64,000 bases of DNA from AWTP1-13 sp963832445. Its GTDB lineage: Bacteria > Pseudomonadota > Alphaproteobacteria > Rhizobiales > Hyphomicrobiaceae. How positions within the stretch are numbered: the stretch's first letter is position 1; the number at the start of each line of letters is the position of its first letter. The translations under genes and the position numbers were made by a program. Positions 51,694 to 59,919 of the stretch are shown here, one piece after another. Where the stretch lies: positions 1-64,000 of the forward strand of contig CAWHUM010000023.1 in the NCBI GenBank assembly GCA_963832445.1, read 5' to 3'. The notes beneath the pieces are model-generated. The model saw only the letters and a program-made list of their open reading frames with translations, did not search any database and was not told the DNA's origin.

Positions 51694-52868
51694 GGCACCG
51701 TTCCCTGCAGCACGGCGAGCAGGCGCTCGGTGTGGATCGAGGCGCCCACGGCGGGCACCTGTCGTGGCGCCCCCACCTCGGCCAACAGGCTGTCGTAGCG
51801 GCCGCCGCCGGCGACGGGGCTCTTGGGCCCCAGCGCGGGCGCGATGATCTCGAACACGAAGCCCGTGTAGTACTCGAGGTTGCGGCCGAACTCGGCGGAG
51901 AACTCGGCGTCGGCAATTGCAACACCGGCCGCCTCGATGAGATCGAGGCGGCGCCGGAAAGCATCCAGGCCGGCGGCAAGATCGATGCGGTGGCTGCGGG
52001 CGAGGTGGGCCAGGCGTTCGACGGCGACGCGGGCCGGCGCTTTCACCGCCACATAGCTTTCGATCAGAGCGGCGGTTTCGGCACGCAGGGGCTTCTCGCG
52101 CAGGTCGGCGGCCTCGGCCAGCAGGCGCTGGGCGATCTCGGCCGCCGTGCGCGTGCCGATCAGCTCGTGGCCCGCCTTATCGAGTTGCTCGTTCACCAGC
52201 GCCTCGGCACCCGCAGGATCGGCCGCATCGAGGCGGTCCATCAGCTCGCGCGGCAGGGCTGTCGCCTGCGCGGAGCCGGAGGTGAGGCGTGTGAGCTCGG
52301 CGCGGAACGCCTCGGGGCGCCAGAACTGGTGCTTGAGGCGCCAGCGCCAGCGCTCGGGCATATCGAGCGCGTTGATCAGCGCCGTGAACAGGCCGAGGTC
52401 GCCGAGCCGCAAGGCGAACGCGCCGAGGCCGGCTTCATCGAGCGCCGCGACGATCAGGGCCAACACATCGGCGTCGTCCTGCTCGCGGTCGGGCGCGGCG
52501 AACAACTCGATACCGGCCTGGCCGAACTCGCGCGGGTGCGAGCGGTCGGCGCCGGCCGGCTGGTAGCGGAAGGCGGCGCCAGAGTAGCAGTAGCGTGCGG
52601 GCGTGTTGGCGTCGGCGTGGCGCTCGAGGTGCAGACGGCAGGTGGGCACAGTGAGGTCGGGGCGCAGGCACAATTCCGCGCCGTCGGGGTCGGTGAAGAC
52701 GTAGGTGCGCGCGCGGAGCAACTCGCCGACGACGTCGAGGAACAGGCCGGCCGGCTGGATCACGGCTAGTTGGATGCGCTCGTAGCCGGCGCGCGTGAAC
52801 GCCGCCATCAGGCGCTGCGCCTGCGCGTCGAGGGCCTCGATGTCGGCCGATGTGGCGACGGGGGACAT
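51690..52868 (-). CDS. hisZ: ATP phosphoribosyltransferase regulatory subunit HisZ
   Basis: 392 aa from ATG 52868 (MSPVATSADIEALDAQAQRL); a GTG five codons upstream is possible. It is a histidyl-tRNA synthetase paralogue without the anticodon-binding domain: motif-2-like ELCLRPDLTVPTCRLHLE, RYCYSGAAFRYQPAGADRSH, PREFGQAGIELFAAPDREQD, and PVAGGGRYDSLLAEVGAPR near the end. It forms the octameric, His-sensitive enzyme with HisG. Downstream of hisS in the same direction, 191 bases after the hisS end. Confidence 0.93.
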   Translation of the reverse strand: MSPVATSADIEALDAQAQRLMAAFTRAGYERIQLAVIQPAGLFLDVVGELLRARTYVFTDPDGAELCLRPDLTVPTCRLHLERHADANTPARYCYSGAAFRYQPAGADRSHPREFGQAGIELFAAPDREQDDADVLALIVAALDEAGLGAFALRLGDLGLFTALINALDMPERWRWRLKHQFWRPEAFRAELTRLTSGSAQATALPRELMDRLDAADPAGAEALVNEQLDKAGHELIGTRTAAEIAQRLLAEAADLREKPLRAETAALIESYVAVKAPARVAVERLAHLARSHRIDLAAGLDAFRRRLDLIEAAGVAIADAEFSAEFGRNLEYYTGFVFEIIAPALGPKSPVAGGGRYDSLLAEVGAPRQVPAVGASIHTERLLAVLQGTVP

Positions 52869-52899
52869 GGCTACTCTCGCCACGCGGCGCGCGCGTTTT

Positions 52900-53012
52900 C
52901 CCCTCCCCCTGGTGGGGAGGGGCTAGGGGTAAGGGGCAGCCACAGACGCCAACGTTGGTGCAAGCCTCCGCCCCTCACCCTAACCCTCTCCCCATTGAAG
53001 AATGGGGAGAGG
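52900..53012. repeat. two G/C-run palindromes between hisS and hisZ
   Basis: CCCCTCCCC-CTGGT-GGGGAGGGG (52900-52922) and CCTCTCCCCATT-GAAG-AATGGGGAGAGG (52985-53012). Both are strong hairpins in the hisS-hisZ gap, of a type repeated through rhizobial genomes. Confidence 0.7.
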
Positions 53013-53059
53013 GGACAGGGAGGCGCTTGTGGCGCGGGCGAAGCTCGAAGCGACATGGC

Positions 53060-54731
53060 TCAGGCCTTGTGCCGGGTGAGGACGTCGCGGACGGCGGCGA
53101 TGAGGTTGGCCTCGGGCACGGAGACCTGCGCCGGGCGGCCTTCCCGCCATTCCTTGCTGTCCTTGATGGTGGCGGCGGCCTTGGCGCCTTCGATCAAATC
53201 TTTGATCTGGACCATGGGGCCGCCGGGAGAGTTGCGCTCGTCGCCGCCCTGGATGACCACGCACGGCGCCCCGCGCTTGTCGGCGTATTTCATCTGCGCC
53301 TTCATGCCGGCGGTGCCGAGGTACATCTCGGCGCGGATGCCGGCTTGGCGGAGCGACTGCGCCATCTTCTGGTAGTCGGCCAGGCGGTCCTTCTCCATGA
53401 CGAGGACGACCACGGGGCCTTCGCTGGCGGCGGGCTTGTCCTTGTTGATGGCGGCGAGTGCCGCCTGCAGGCGCGAGACGCCGATGGAGAAGCCGGTTGC
53501 CGGCACCTTCTGGCCCAGGAAGCGCTCGACCAGGCCGTCGTAGCGCCCGCCGCCGCCGACCGAGCCGAAGCGCACGGTCTGCCCGTCCTCGTTGACGACG
53601 GGGATGGTGATCTCGGCTTCAAACACGGGTCCGGTGTAGTACTCAAGGCCGCGGACGACTGAGGGGTCAATTCGGATGCGCTTCGATCCAAATCTTCCGG
53701 CCTTGGCAAACTCAGCAATTCGCTCCAGCTCGTCCAATCCTTGGGTGAGAAGATCTGAACCTGAGAAGTGCGCGCGAAGCTTCTTAATTGTGGCCGCGTT
53801 GCTGACGGGTAGCCGGTTTGGGCCAGGCTCGGCGAAAGTCTCAGTCACAAAATTCAAGTTACCCATTTGGTCGGGCGCGGCGCTCCCCGCAACAAAGATC
53901 GAGTCCGCCAACTCCCATTCGGGCAGCACATCCTGCAAGTCCGCAAGGTCGGGTCTTGAACCGATTAGGGTCATCACCTCGTGTATCTGGTCGTCAGTGA
54001 GGCCAGCGCCCTTGGTGAAATCTCCCAACTCATCCTTGCGCCCCTTTCCCAACAGGAGCCGAACTCCCTCCTCTTTGAGGCGATCCAATTTGTCGATCGC
54101 ACGCAGGACAGTCAGACGTTTTCCAATACCATCGTCCCCGCGCAGACCGATGCTTTCCATCAAGCCATCAAGGAGCTTGCGATTGCTCACCTTGATCACG
54201 TAGTCGCCGCGCTTGATGCCCAGCGCCTCCATGGTGTCGGCGGCGAGCATGCAGATCTCGGCGTCGGCGGCGATGTTGTCGGTGCCGACCGTGTCGGCGT
54301 CGAACTGGGTGAACTGGCGGAAACGTCCCGGTCCAGGCTTCTCGTTGCGCCACACGGGGCCGACGGCATAGCGGCGGAAAGGCTTGGGCAGGCGCTCGAA
54401 GTTCTCTGCCACGTAGCGGGCGAGCGGAGCGGTCAGGTCATAGCGGAGCGAGAGCCACTGCTCGGGGTTCGAAATCAGTGCGCGTCTCCGACACGACGTC
54501 CTGGAACGAGAACACGCCCTCGTTGGGCCGGTCCTGGTCGGGCAGGAATTTGCCGAGCGCGTCGGTGTACTCGATGGCCGGCGTCTCCAGCGGCTCGAAG
54601 CCGTAGCGCTCGTACACCTGCCGGATCGTTTCCAGCATGCGGTCCCGGCTGCGGATCTCATCCGCGCCCAGGTCCTGGAAACCCTTGGGGAGCCGCGTTT
54701 CGGGCCCGGTGTTCTTGTTGGACTTGGCCAT
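53060..54731 (-). pseudogene. hisS: histidyl-tRNA synthetase, one frameshift and a mosaic centre
   Basis: Starts at 54731 (MAKSNKNTGPETRLPKGFQD). Motif 1 region RMLETIRQVYERYGFEPLET; the frame breaks near 54466 after FSFQD..DFEP and continues one frame over as EQWLSLRYDLTAPLARYVAE. One extra base in a run of four C (coding strand) explains it. Motif 2 is RRYAVGPVWRNEKPGPGRFR; the histidine signature RGLEYYTGPVFEAEI and motif 3 FGSVGGGGRYDGLVERFLG follow; anticodon domain at the end. Corrected length about 556 aa. The part from about 53650 to 54190 is visibly poorer in G+C (about 57% in seven hand-counted lines against about 71% in two flanking lines). The enzyme charges tRNA-His and is normally essential. 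Confidence 0.88.
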
Positions 54732-55342
54732 CGTTGAAAAGCCCTCGATTTTGCGGGCGCTTATAGCTGATTGGCCGGGAGGGGCAAAGCTGCGGGTGGG
54801 GTGTCGGACCCTCTGGGTCCGACACCATCGCTCCAACCTTGCTTTGGTGCCACCGCACGGGGACCGAACTGCTTCCACGAGCGGTGGCGTCATGGTGTCA
54901 GACCCGGAGGGTCTGACACCGCTTATCCCCGTCCCCTGGGCCCGTGCTAATGTTCGCCTCACCCCGGACACGGGGCGGCAGCTCCGGAGCTGGCGTCTCG
55001 ATCAAGGAGCCGGGGGCCGCAGTCCGCAAGCCTCTGCGGGCCGGCCGTGAGACCCCACGGATCGCCATGCAGGGGCCCGGATGTTGGCAGAGCAGGGCGC
55101 TCGGAGCGCCTGTGCAACGCAACTCTTGGGTCGACAAGGCGCAGGGCGCCCTGCTCCTCCTACCCCTAACCCCAGGTGCCAAGCGCCGTGGGGCTATCAG
55201 CGCTTCGCACGGTTCCTTCCTACCATTCTTTCGCACTATGCTTGGGTCCCCCACGGGGCGGCCGCGTACCCGTCGCACCTTTGTGGGGCTATTCCCCATG
55301 GGGCGGACGGCGCGTGCCGGCAACAATCGACCACAAAAAGGA
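54732..55342. other. hisS-metX divergent intergenic region
   Basis: 611 bases without a supported gene; antisense and sense open frames are compositional. It contains the palindrome pair at 54800-54920 and, between its members, another inverted pair (CCACCGC/GCGGTGG). Confidence 0.5.
54800..54920. repeat. pair of 27-base palindromes with a compensatory change
   Basis: GGTGTCGGACCC-TCT-GGGTCCGACACC (54800-54826) and GGTGTCAGACCC-GGA-GGGTCTGACACC (54894-54920). Twelve-base perfect arms in both; the one arm position that differs is changed on both sides (G:C to A:T), so pairing is retained. Confidence 0.8.
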
Positions 55343-55370
55343 TTGACATTGGCACCCCAGACCCTAGCTA
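55343..55370 (+). promoter_or_regulatory. candidate metX promoter
   Basis: TTGACA (55343-55348), 16 bases, TAGCTA (55365-55370). The expected start of transcription is about 55377, only a few bases before the metX ATG at 55381, implying an almost leaderless mRNA. No ribosome site precedes the ATG. Confidence 0.45.
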
Positions 55371-55380
55371 AACGGCACCT

Positions 55381-56583
55381 ATGAACACAGCTACTCCGTT
55401 GCATTTCCCAGTCGCCGTCGATGCCCGTGCGCTGCAGGCAACCAAGCCGGCCAGCGCTTTTCTCGACGTTCCGGCGACAAGGCCGCTCAAGCTCGACAGC
55501 GGCAAGGAGCTGGCCTCCTACCGCATCGCCTACGAAACCTATGGCACGCTGAACGCGGCCAAATCGAACGCCATCCTGGTGCTGCACGCCCTGACCGGCG
55601 ACCAGTACGTCGCCAGCCCCCATCCCGTCACGGGCAAGCCCGGCTGGTGGGAGACCATGGTTGGCCCCGGCAAGGCCATCGATACCGACCGCTTCTTCGT
55701 CATCTGCCCCAATGTGCTCGGCGGCTGCATGGGCTCGACGGGACCCGCCAGCATCAACCCCGAGACCGGCAAGGCCTGGGGCCTCGATTTCCCCGTCATC
55801 ACCATCGGCGACATGGTGGAGGCGCAGGTGCCGCTGATCGATCATCTGGGCATCGACCGCCTGTTCTGCGTGACCGGCGGCTCGATGGGCGGCATGCAGG
55901 TGCTGGCATGGGCCGCGCGCCATCCCGACCGCGTTGCCACCGCCGTGCCGATCGCCACCGCCGCCTGGCATTCCTCCCAGAACATTGCCTTCCACGAGGT
56001 CGGCCGGCAGGCCGTGATGGCCGATCCCAACTGGTGCGGGGGGAGCTATCTGGAGCTCGGCAAGGAGCCGCGCAACGGGCTTGCCGTGGCGCGCATGGCC
56101 GCGCACATCACCTATCTGTCGGAGGAGGCGCTGCACCGCAAGTTCGGCCGCAACCTGCAGGAGATTTCGGCCAAGAGCTTCTCGTTCAATGCCGACTTCC
56201 AGGTGGAGAGCTATCTGCGCTACCAGGGCTCGACCTTCGTCGACCGCTTCGACGCCAACAGCTACCTCTACATCACCCGCGCCATCGACTACTTCGATCT
56301 GGCGGCCGAGCACGGCGACGTGCTGGCCAATGCCTTCAAGGGCACGCAGACGCGCTTTTGCGTGGTGTCGTTCACCAGCGACTGGCTCTATCCCACGCGC
56401 GAGAGCCGCGAGATCGTGCATGCGCTCAACGCGGTGGCTGCCAACGTCAGCTTCGTCGAGGTGGAGTCCGACAAGGGCCACGACGCCTTCCTGCTCGACG
56501 AGCCGGAGTTCTTCGCCACCATCCGCGGCTTCCTCAATGCCGCAGCGATGAAGCTCGGCGTCGAGCCGGCGAGGAAGGGCTAG
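55381..56583 (+). CDS. metX: homoserine O-acetyltransferase MetX
   Basis: 400 aa, alpha/beta hydrolase fold. ILVLHALTGDQYVASPHPVT, the nucleophile elbow VTGGSMGGMQVLAWAARHPD, NWCGGSYLELGKEPRNGLAV and the catalytic Asp/His end VESDKGHDAFLLDEPEFF. It acetylates (in some relatives succinylates) homoserine for methionine synthesis. metW follows with no gap, typical of alphaproteobacteria. Confidence 0.95.
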   Translation: MNTATPLHFPVAVDARALQATKPASAFLDVPATRPLKLDSGKELASYRIAYETYGTLNAAKSNAILVLHALTGDQYVASPHPVTGKPGWWETMVGPGKAIDTDRFFVICPNVLGGCMGSTGPASINPETGKAWGLDFPVITIGDMVEAQVPLIDHLGIDRLFCVTGGSMGGMQVLAWAARHPDRVATAVPIATAAWHSSQNIAFHEVGRQAVMADPNWCGGSYLELGKEPRNGLAVARMAAHITYLSEEALHRKFGRNLQEISAKSFSFNADFQVESYLRYQGSTFVDRFDANSYLYITRAIDYFDLAAEHGDVLANAFKGTQTRFCVVSFTSDWLYPTRESREIVHALNAVAANVSFVEVESDKGHDAFLLDEPEFFATIRGFLNAAAMKLGVEPARKG

Positions 56584-57219
56584 ATGCTGGCGCCCGCTCC
56601 AACGCCCACCAACCGCGTCGACCATCTGCTGATCGCGGAGATGGTGGCGCGCCGCTCGCGCGTGCTCGACGTCGGCTGCGGCGACGGCGCGCTGCTGCAA
56701 CTGCTCAGCGATACCAAGGACGTGGACGGGCGCGGCATCGAGGTCTCGCGCGAGCGCGTCAACGCCTGCGTGGCGCGCGGCCTGTCCGTGGTGCAGGGCG
56801 ATGCCGACCGCGACCTTTCCGACTATCCCGACGACGCCTTCGACTATGCGATCCTGAGCCTCACCATCCAGGCCACGCGCCAGCCCATGGCGGTGCTGCA
56901 GCAGCTGCTGCGCATCGGCCGCAACGCCATCGTCTCGTTCCCGAATTTCGGGCACTGGCAGGTGCGCGGGCGCCTGCTGCTCACGGGCCGCATGCCGGTG
57001 ACCGAGAACCTGCCCGAGGCATGGTACGTGAGCCCCAACGCGCACCTGTGCACGATCAAGGACTTCGCCGACCTGTGCAAGCTGGTGGACGCGCGCGTGG
57101 AGCGGGCGGTGGCGTTCAATGCCTGGGGGCGCCAGCTCGGCACCTGGCTGCCGCTCACCGTCCATAACTTCATGGGAGAGAAGGCGGTGTTCATGCTGAC
57201 GCGGAAGGTGGCGCGCTAG
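56584..57219 (+). CDS. metW: methionine biosynthesis protein MetW
   Basis: 211 aa; the ATG follows directly after the metX stop. SAM-binding motif VLDVGCGDGALLQLLSDTKD, GRGIEVSRERVNACVARGLS and FDYAILSLTIQATRQPMAVL, then FPNFGHWQVRGRLLLTGRMP, all diagnostic for MetW. Required with MetX in many proteobacteria; MetW activates MetX. The two genes form an operon. Confidence 0.95.
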   Translation: MLAPAPTPTNRVDHLLIAEMVARRSRVLDVGCGDGALLQLLSDTKDVDGRGIEVSRERVNACVARGLSVVQGDADRDLSDYPDDAFDYAILSLTIQATRQPMAVLQQLLRIGRNAIVSFPNFGHWQVRGRLLLTGRMPVTENLPEAWYVSPNAHLCTIKDFADLCKLVDARVERAVAFNAWGRQLGTWLPLTVHNFMGEKAVFMLTRKVAR

Positions 57220-57239
57220 CGCGGCCGGGGGAATAGCCG

Positions 57240-58061
57240 ATGAGACCAGCCCTGATCCTGCTGGCGGCCTTGTTGGTGCTTGCGCCCGCGCCGGAACCGG
57301 CGCAAGCGACGGAGTCCAAGCTCGTTTCCATTGCTACGCCGCGCGGCGCGAGGCAGGCTTTCATCCTGATCAAGCCGGACAACAAGCCGGTCGCATCCGT
57401 CATCCTGTTCGCCGGTGGGCACGGCGCCCTGGGTCTCAAGAGCGCTGCGTCGATGAGGTGGGGCGCGGGAAACTTCCTGGTGCGCACGCGCGAAATGTTC
57501 GCAGCCAAGGACCTCATGGTGGCGGTCGCCGATGCGCCGTCGGACAAGCAGAAGGGAATGAACGCGATCTTCCGCATGGGTGGCGGGCATGCGGCGGACA
57601 TCGGTGCCGTTGCGGCCTATCTCAAGAAGGAGGCCGATGTTCCCGTCTGGCTGGTCGGCACCAGCATGGGCACCTTTTCGGCCGCGGGCGGGGCGATCGG
57701 AGCCAAGGGTATCGACGGCCTGGTGCTGACCTCGACCATCAGCCGCTCCAAGCGGAATTGGAAGATCGCCCGAAGTCACCCTAACGGCGTGGGGAGCATG
57801 GCGTTGGGCAAGGTGACCGTCCCCACGCTCATCGTCTCGCATACCAAGGACGGCTGCGATATTACGCCTGCGTCCGACGCGCCGAAGCTGCAAAAGCGGC
57901 TCATCGGTGCCAAGCCTGTCGAGGTGGTGCTGCTCCAGGGCGGCTCGCGGCCCGTGTCGGCGCCGTGCGAGGCCAAGGCGCAGCACGGCTTCCTAGGCAT
58001 CGAAGGCAAGGCCGTCGATGCGATCGCCAACTTCGTCAAGGCCAACAGCAAGGGGCCCTAG
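57240..58061 (+). CDS. secreted alpha/beta hydrolase with Ser nucleophile
   Basis: 273 aa. Signal peptide RPALILLAALLVLAPAPEPA, mature part from about TESKLVSIATPRG. Elbow VWLVGTSMGTFSAAGG with Ser in the GxSxG position, Asp candidate in VSHTKDGCDITPAS, His in KAQHGFLGIEGKA; Cys at GCD and PCEAK may pair. Starts 20 bases after metW and overlaps no gene. Related to the gene directly downstream, which is a tandem duplicate. Substrate unknown. Confidence 0.8.
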   Translation: MRPALILLAALLVLAPAPEPAQATESKLVSIATPRGARQAFILIKPDNKPVASVILFAGGHGALGLKSAASMRWGAGNFLVRTREMFAAKDLMVAVADAPSDKQKGMNAIFRMGGGHAADIGAVAAYLKKEADVPVWLVGTSMGTFSAAGGAIGAKGIDGLVLTSTISRSKRNWKIARSHPNGVGSMALGKVTVPTLIVSHTKDGCDITPASDAPKLQKRLIGAKPVEVVLLQGGSRPVSAPCEAKAQHGFLGIEGKAVDAIANFVKANSKGP

Positions 58062-58062
58062 A

Positions 58063-58908
58063 GTGGTACTAACGCGTAGCCTTGGCCGTATCGGCGTCTA
58101 CTTCCTGGTCGCGCTGGCAGGCTTGGCGCAGGCGATGGCGCAGGGCGCCGAAGTCGTCGTGATCGAAACGCCCCGCGGCGTCAAACAGCGGTTCGCTGTC
58201 ACCGCGCCCGCCGAGCCAGTCGCCTCGGTGATCCTGTTCACCGGCGGCGGCGGCGAGTTGGAGCTCTCCAGCCCGACCGAGATGAAGCGGGGCGCGCAGA
58301 GCTTTCTCGTGCGCGTGCGCGACAAGTTCGTCGCCCACAATGTGATGGTGGCGCTGATGGACACGCCAGCGGATCGGCCGGGTGGCATGGACGTAAGTTT
58401 CCGCATGGGCAATGCGCATGCCGGCGACATCGGCGCGGTGGCGGCCTTCCTCAAACTGCAGGCCGACGTTCCCGTTTGGCTCGTCGGCACGAACATGGGA
58501 ACCATCTCGGCGGCGTGGGCCGCTATCGCCGCCGACAACGTCGATGGCCTGGTGCTGACGTCGACGATCACGCGCCCGAAAGCCGGCTCGAAAACCGCCG
58601 AGAAGCTGAGCGACGGCGTGGCGAGCCTGCCGCTGGAGGACGTCACGGTGCCGACCCTGATCGTGTCGCATGCGGAAGACGCCTGCGATCTCGCGCCTGC
58701 CGACGGCACGGAGAAGCTCAAGAAGCGGCTGGGCAATGCCAAGGCCTTGGATGTGGTGACGCTCAAGGGTAGCGAGCCTGCCGGCACTGAGCAGCCGTGC
58801 GGGTCGAGGTCGGCGCATGGCTTCAGCGGTGTAGATGCCGAGGCGGTCGATGCCATCGCCAAGTTCATCACGGCCAATGCGCCTGTGGCGGAACCCGAGA
58901 AGCAGTGA
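58063..58908 (+). CDS. secreted alpha/beta hydrolase paralogue with Asn at the nucleophile position
   Basis: 281 aa from GTG 58063, one base after the stop of its paralogue (58059-58061); the frame is also open upstream. Signal peptide TRSLGRIGVYFLVALAGLAQ then AMAQGAE. It aligns throughout with the preceding protein (SVILFTGGGGELELSS, DTPADRPGGMDVSFRMGNAH) but the elbow reads VWLVGTNMGTISAAWA: Asn replaces the nucleophilic Ser. Asp (VSHAEDACDLAPAD) and His (RSAHGFSGVD) are retained. Either a pseudoenzyme or a protein with another chemistry. Confidence 0.8.
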   Translation: MVLTRSLGRIGVYFLVALAGLAQAMAQGAEVVVIETPRGVKQRFAVTAPAEPVASVILFTGGGGELELSSPTEMKRGAQSFLVRVRDKFVAHNVMVALMDTPADRPGGMDVSFRMGNAHAGDIGAVAAFLKLQADVPVWLVGTNMGTISAAWAAIAADNVDGLVLTSTITRPKAGSKTAEKLSDGVASLPLEDVTVPTLIVSHAEDACDLAPADGTEKLKKRLGNAKALDVVTLKGSEPAGTEQPCGSRSAHGFSGVDAEAVDAIAKFITANAPVAEPEKQ

Positions 58909-58915
58909 GCGTGCC

Positions 58916-59698
58916 CTAGGGGCAATCGCGCGGGAGGCCGCGCGCGGGCACGAGCCGGATCCGGCGCTTCGCAGGCTTGCCCTTGGGGATGGCGCCCATC
59001 AGCTCCTTGCGTGCCTCAACCATGACGACACCAGCGAAGGCCGGCCAGAACTTGGTGCCCACGCGTTCGAACGCGGTGGCCCAGCGCAGCAGCCATTGCC
59101 GGTCGACCGGCGGCATGTGCAGCGCCGACGACCACTCGATGGGCGTGAACAGGGCGTCCGACAGCAATCGCTCGAGCTGCCCGCGGCTGTAGGGGCGGCC
59201 GTGCCCGAACGGCGTCGTGTCGAAGCGGGCCCATACGCCGCGCCGGTTGGGCACGATGATGAGCAGCCTGCCCTCCGGCGCGAGCACGCGCCACATCTCG
59301 CGCAGCAGAGGGCCGGCGCGCTCCGCGACCTCCAGGCAGTGGACGCAGAGCAGCCGGTCGACCGAAGCGTCGGGCAGCGGCAGCGTCCCCTCGTCGGTCA
59401 TGACAGAAAGCACCTGCCCCGACGGCGGCCAAACCAGCGCGCCCTGGTTGGCCGGCATCAGCGCGGCGAGCCTGGCCGCCTCCCCGCGAAACATGCCGAT
59501 GTACGGCACGGCGAACCCGAGCCCGATCAGCTGACAGCCCTGCGCCGAGCGCCAGCGGGCGCGGATGCGCTGGGTGAGCATGCGGCGCACGATGCCGCCG
59601 AGCGGCCGGCCGTAGAAGTCGCGCAGCTCGACCACATCGTGCTGTGCGAGCTCGCTTGCCTCGTTGGCGGCGCCGTTGGATGGTTGAAATCGGGACAT
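58916..59698 (-). CDS. class I SAM-dependent methyltransferase
   Basis: 260 aa, ATG at 59698 (MSRFQPSNGAANEASELAQH). Degenerate motif I GCQLIGLGFAVPYIGMF, LPLPDASVDRLLCVHCLEVA, and LREMWRVLAPEGRLLIIVPN, RGVWARFDTTPFGHGRPYSR. Its position divergent from gloB is conserved in rhizobial genomes. Function not established. It ends 7 bases from the stop of the convergent hydrolase paralogue. Confidence 0.88.
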   Translation of the reverse strand: MSRFQPSNGAANEASELAQHDVVELRDFYGRPLGGIVRRMLTQRIRARWRSAQGCQLIGLGFAVPYIGMFRGEAARLAALMPANQGALVWPPSGQVLSVMTDEGTLPLPDASVDRLLCVHCLEVAERAGPLLREMWRVLAPEGRLLIIVPNRRGVWARFDTTPFGHGRPYSRGQLERLLSDALFTPIEWSSALHMPPVDRQWLLRWATAFERVGTKFWPAFAGVVMVEARKELMGAIPKGKPAKRRIRLVPARGLPRDCP

Positions 59699-59704
59699 CG
59701 GCTG

Positions 59705-59779
59705 CTAGTGTCCTGATCGCGAAATTCGTCTCATGGTGCGGCAAAGGTGGTACGAATTTCGCGATCTGAAGGACACTAG
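59705..59779. repeat. long palindromic element 1, CTAGTGT...ACACTAG
   Basis: 75 bases. Outer ends CTAGTGTCCT and AGGACACTAG, inner arms GATCGCGAAATTCGT and ACGAATTTCGCGATC (perfect complement), loop of about 20 bases. The right arm has three extra bases (TGA) between outer and inner parts, giving a bulge. Related to the next element in opposite orientation. Confidence 0.85.
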
Positions 59780-59792
59780 CAAAATCATGATG

Positions 59793-59871
59793 CTAGTGTG
59801 ATTCAGATCGAGAAGTCCGCTGACGAACCTAGCCTCGCGCGATGTAGCGGACTTCTCGATCATCACACTAG
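59793..59871. repeat. long palindromic element 2, CTAGTGT...ACACTAG
   Basis: 79 bases. Outer ends CTAGTGTGAT and ATCACACTAG, inner arms GATCGAGAAGTCCGCT and AGCGGACTTCTCGATC. The three extra bases (TCA) are here in the left arm. Aligned with the reverse complement of element 1, arm positions differ in pairs that keep base pairing. Confidence 0.85.
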
Positions 59872-59919
59872 GGTGCGGTTCGGCAATGAAAAAGCAAGCA
59901 CAGCTTCGAGAGTAGCCTC

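Noticed and set aside
55300..55381. SAM-II-type riboswitch before metX
   Set aside because: An AGCTAAA near the ATG recalls the aptamer, but the required upstream GATTTG and pseudoknot partners are missing; it reads better as a -35/-10 promoter.
54898..57165. 755-codon open frame antisense to metX and metW
   Set aside because: Spans two well-supported genes and an intergenic region, with no motif or ribosome site; a compositional shadow.
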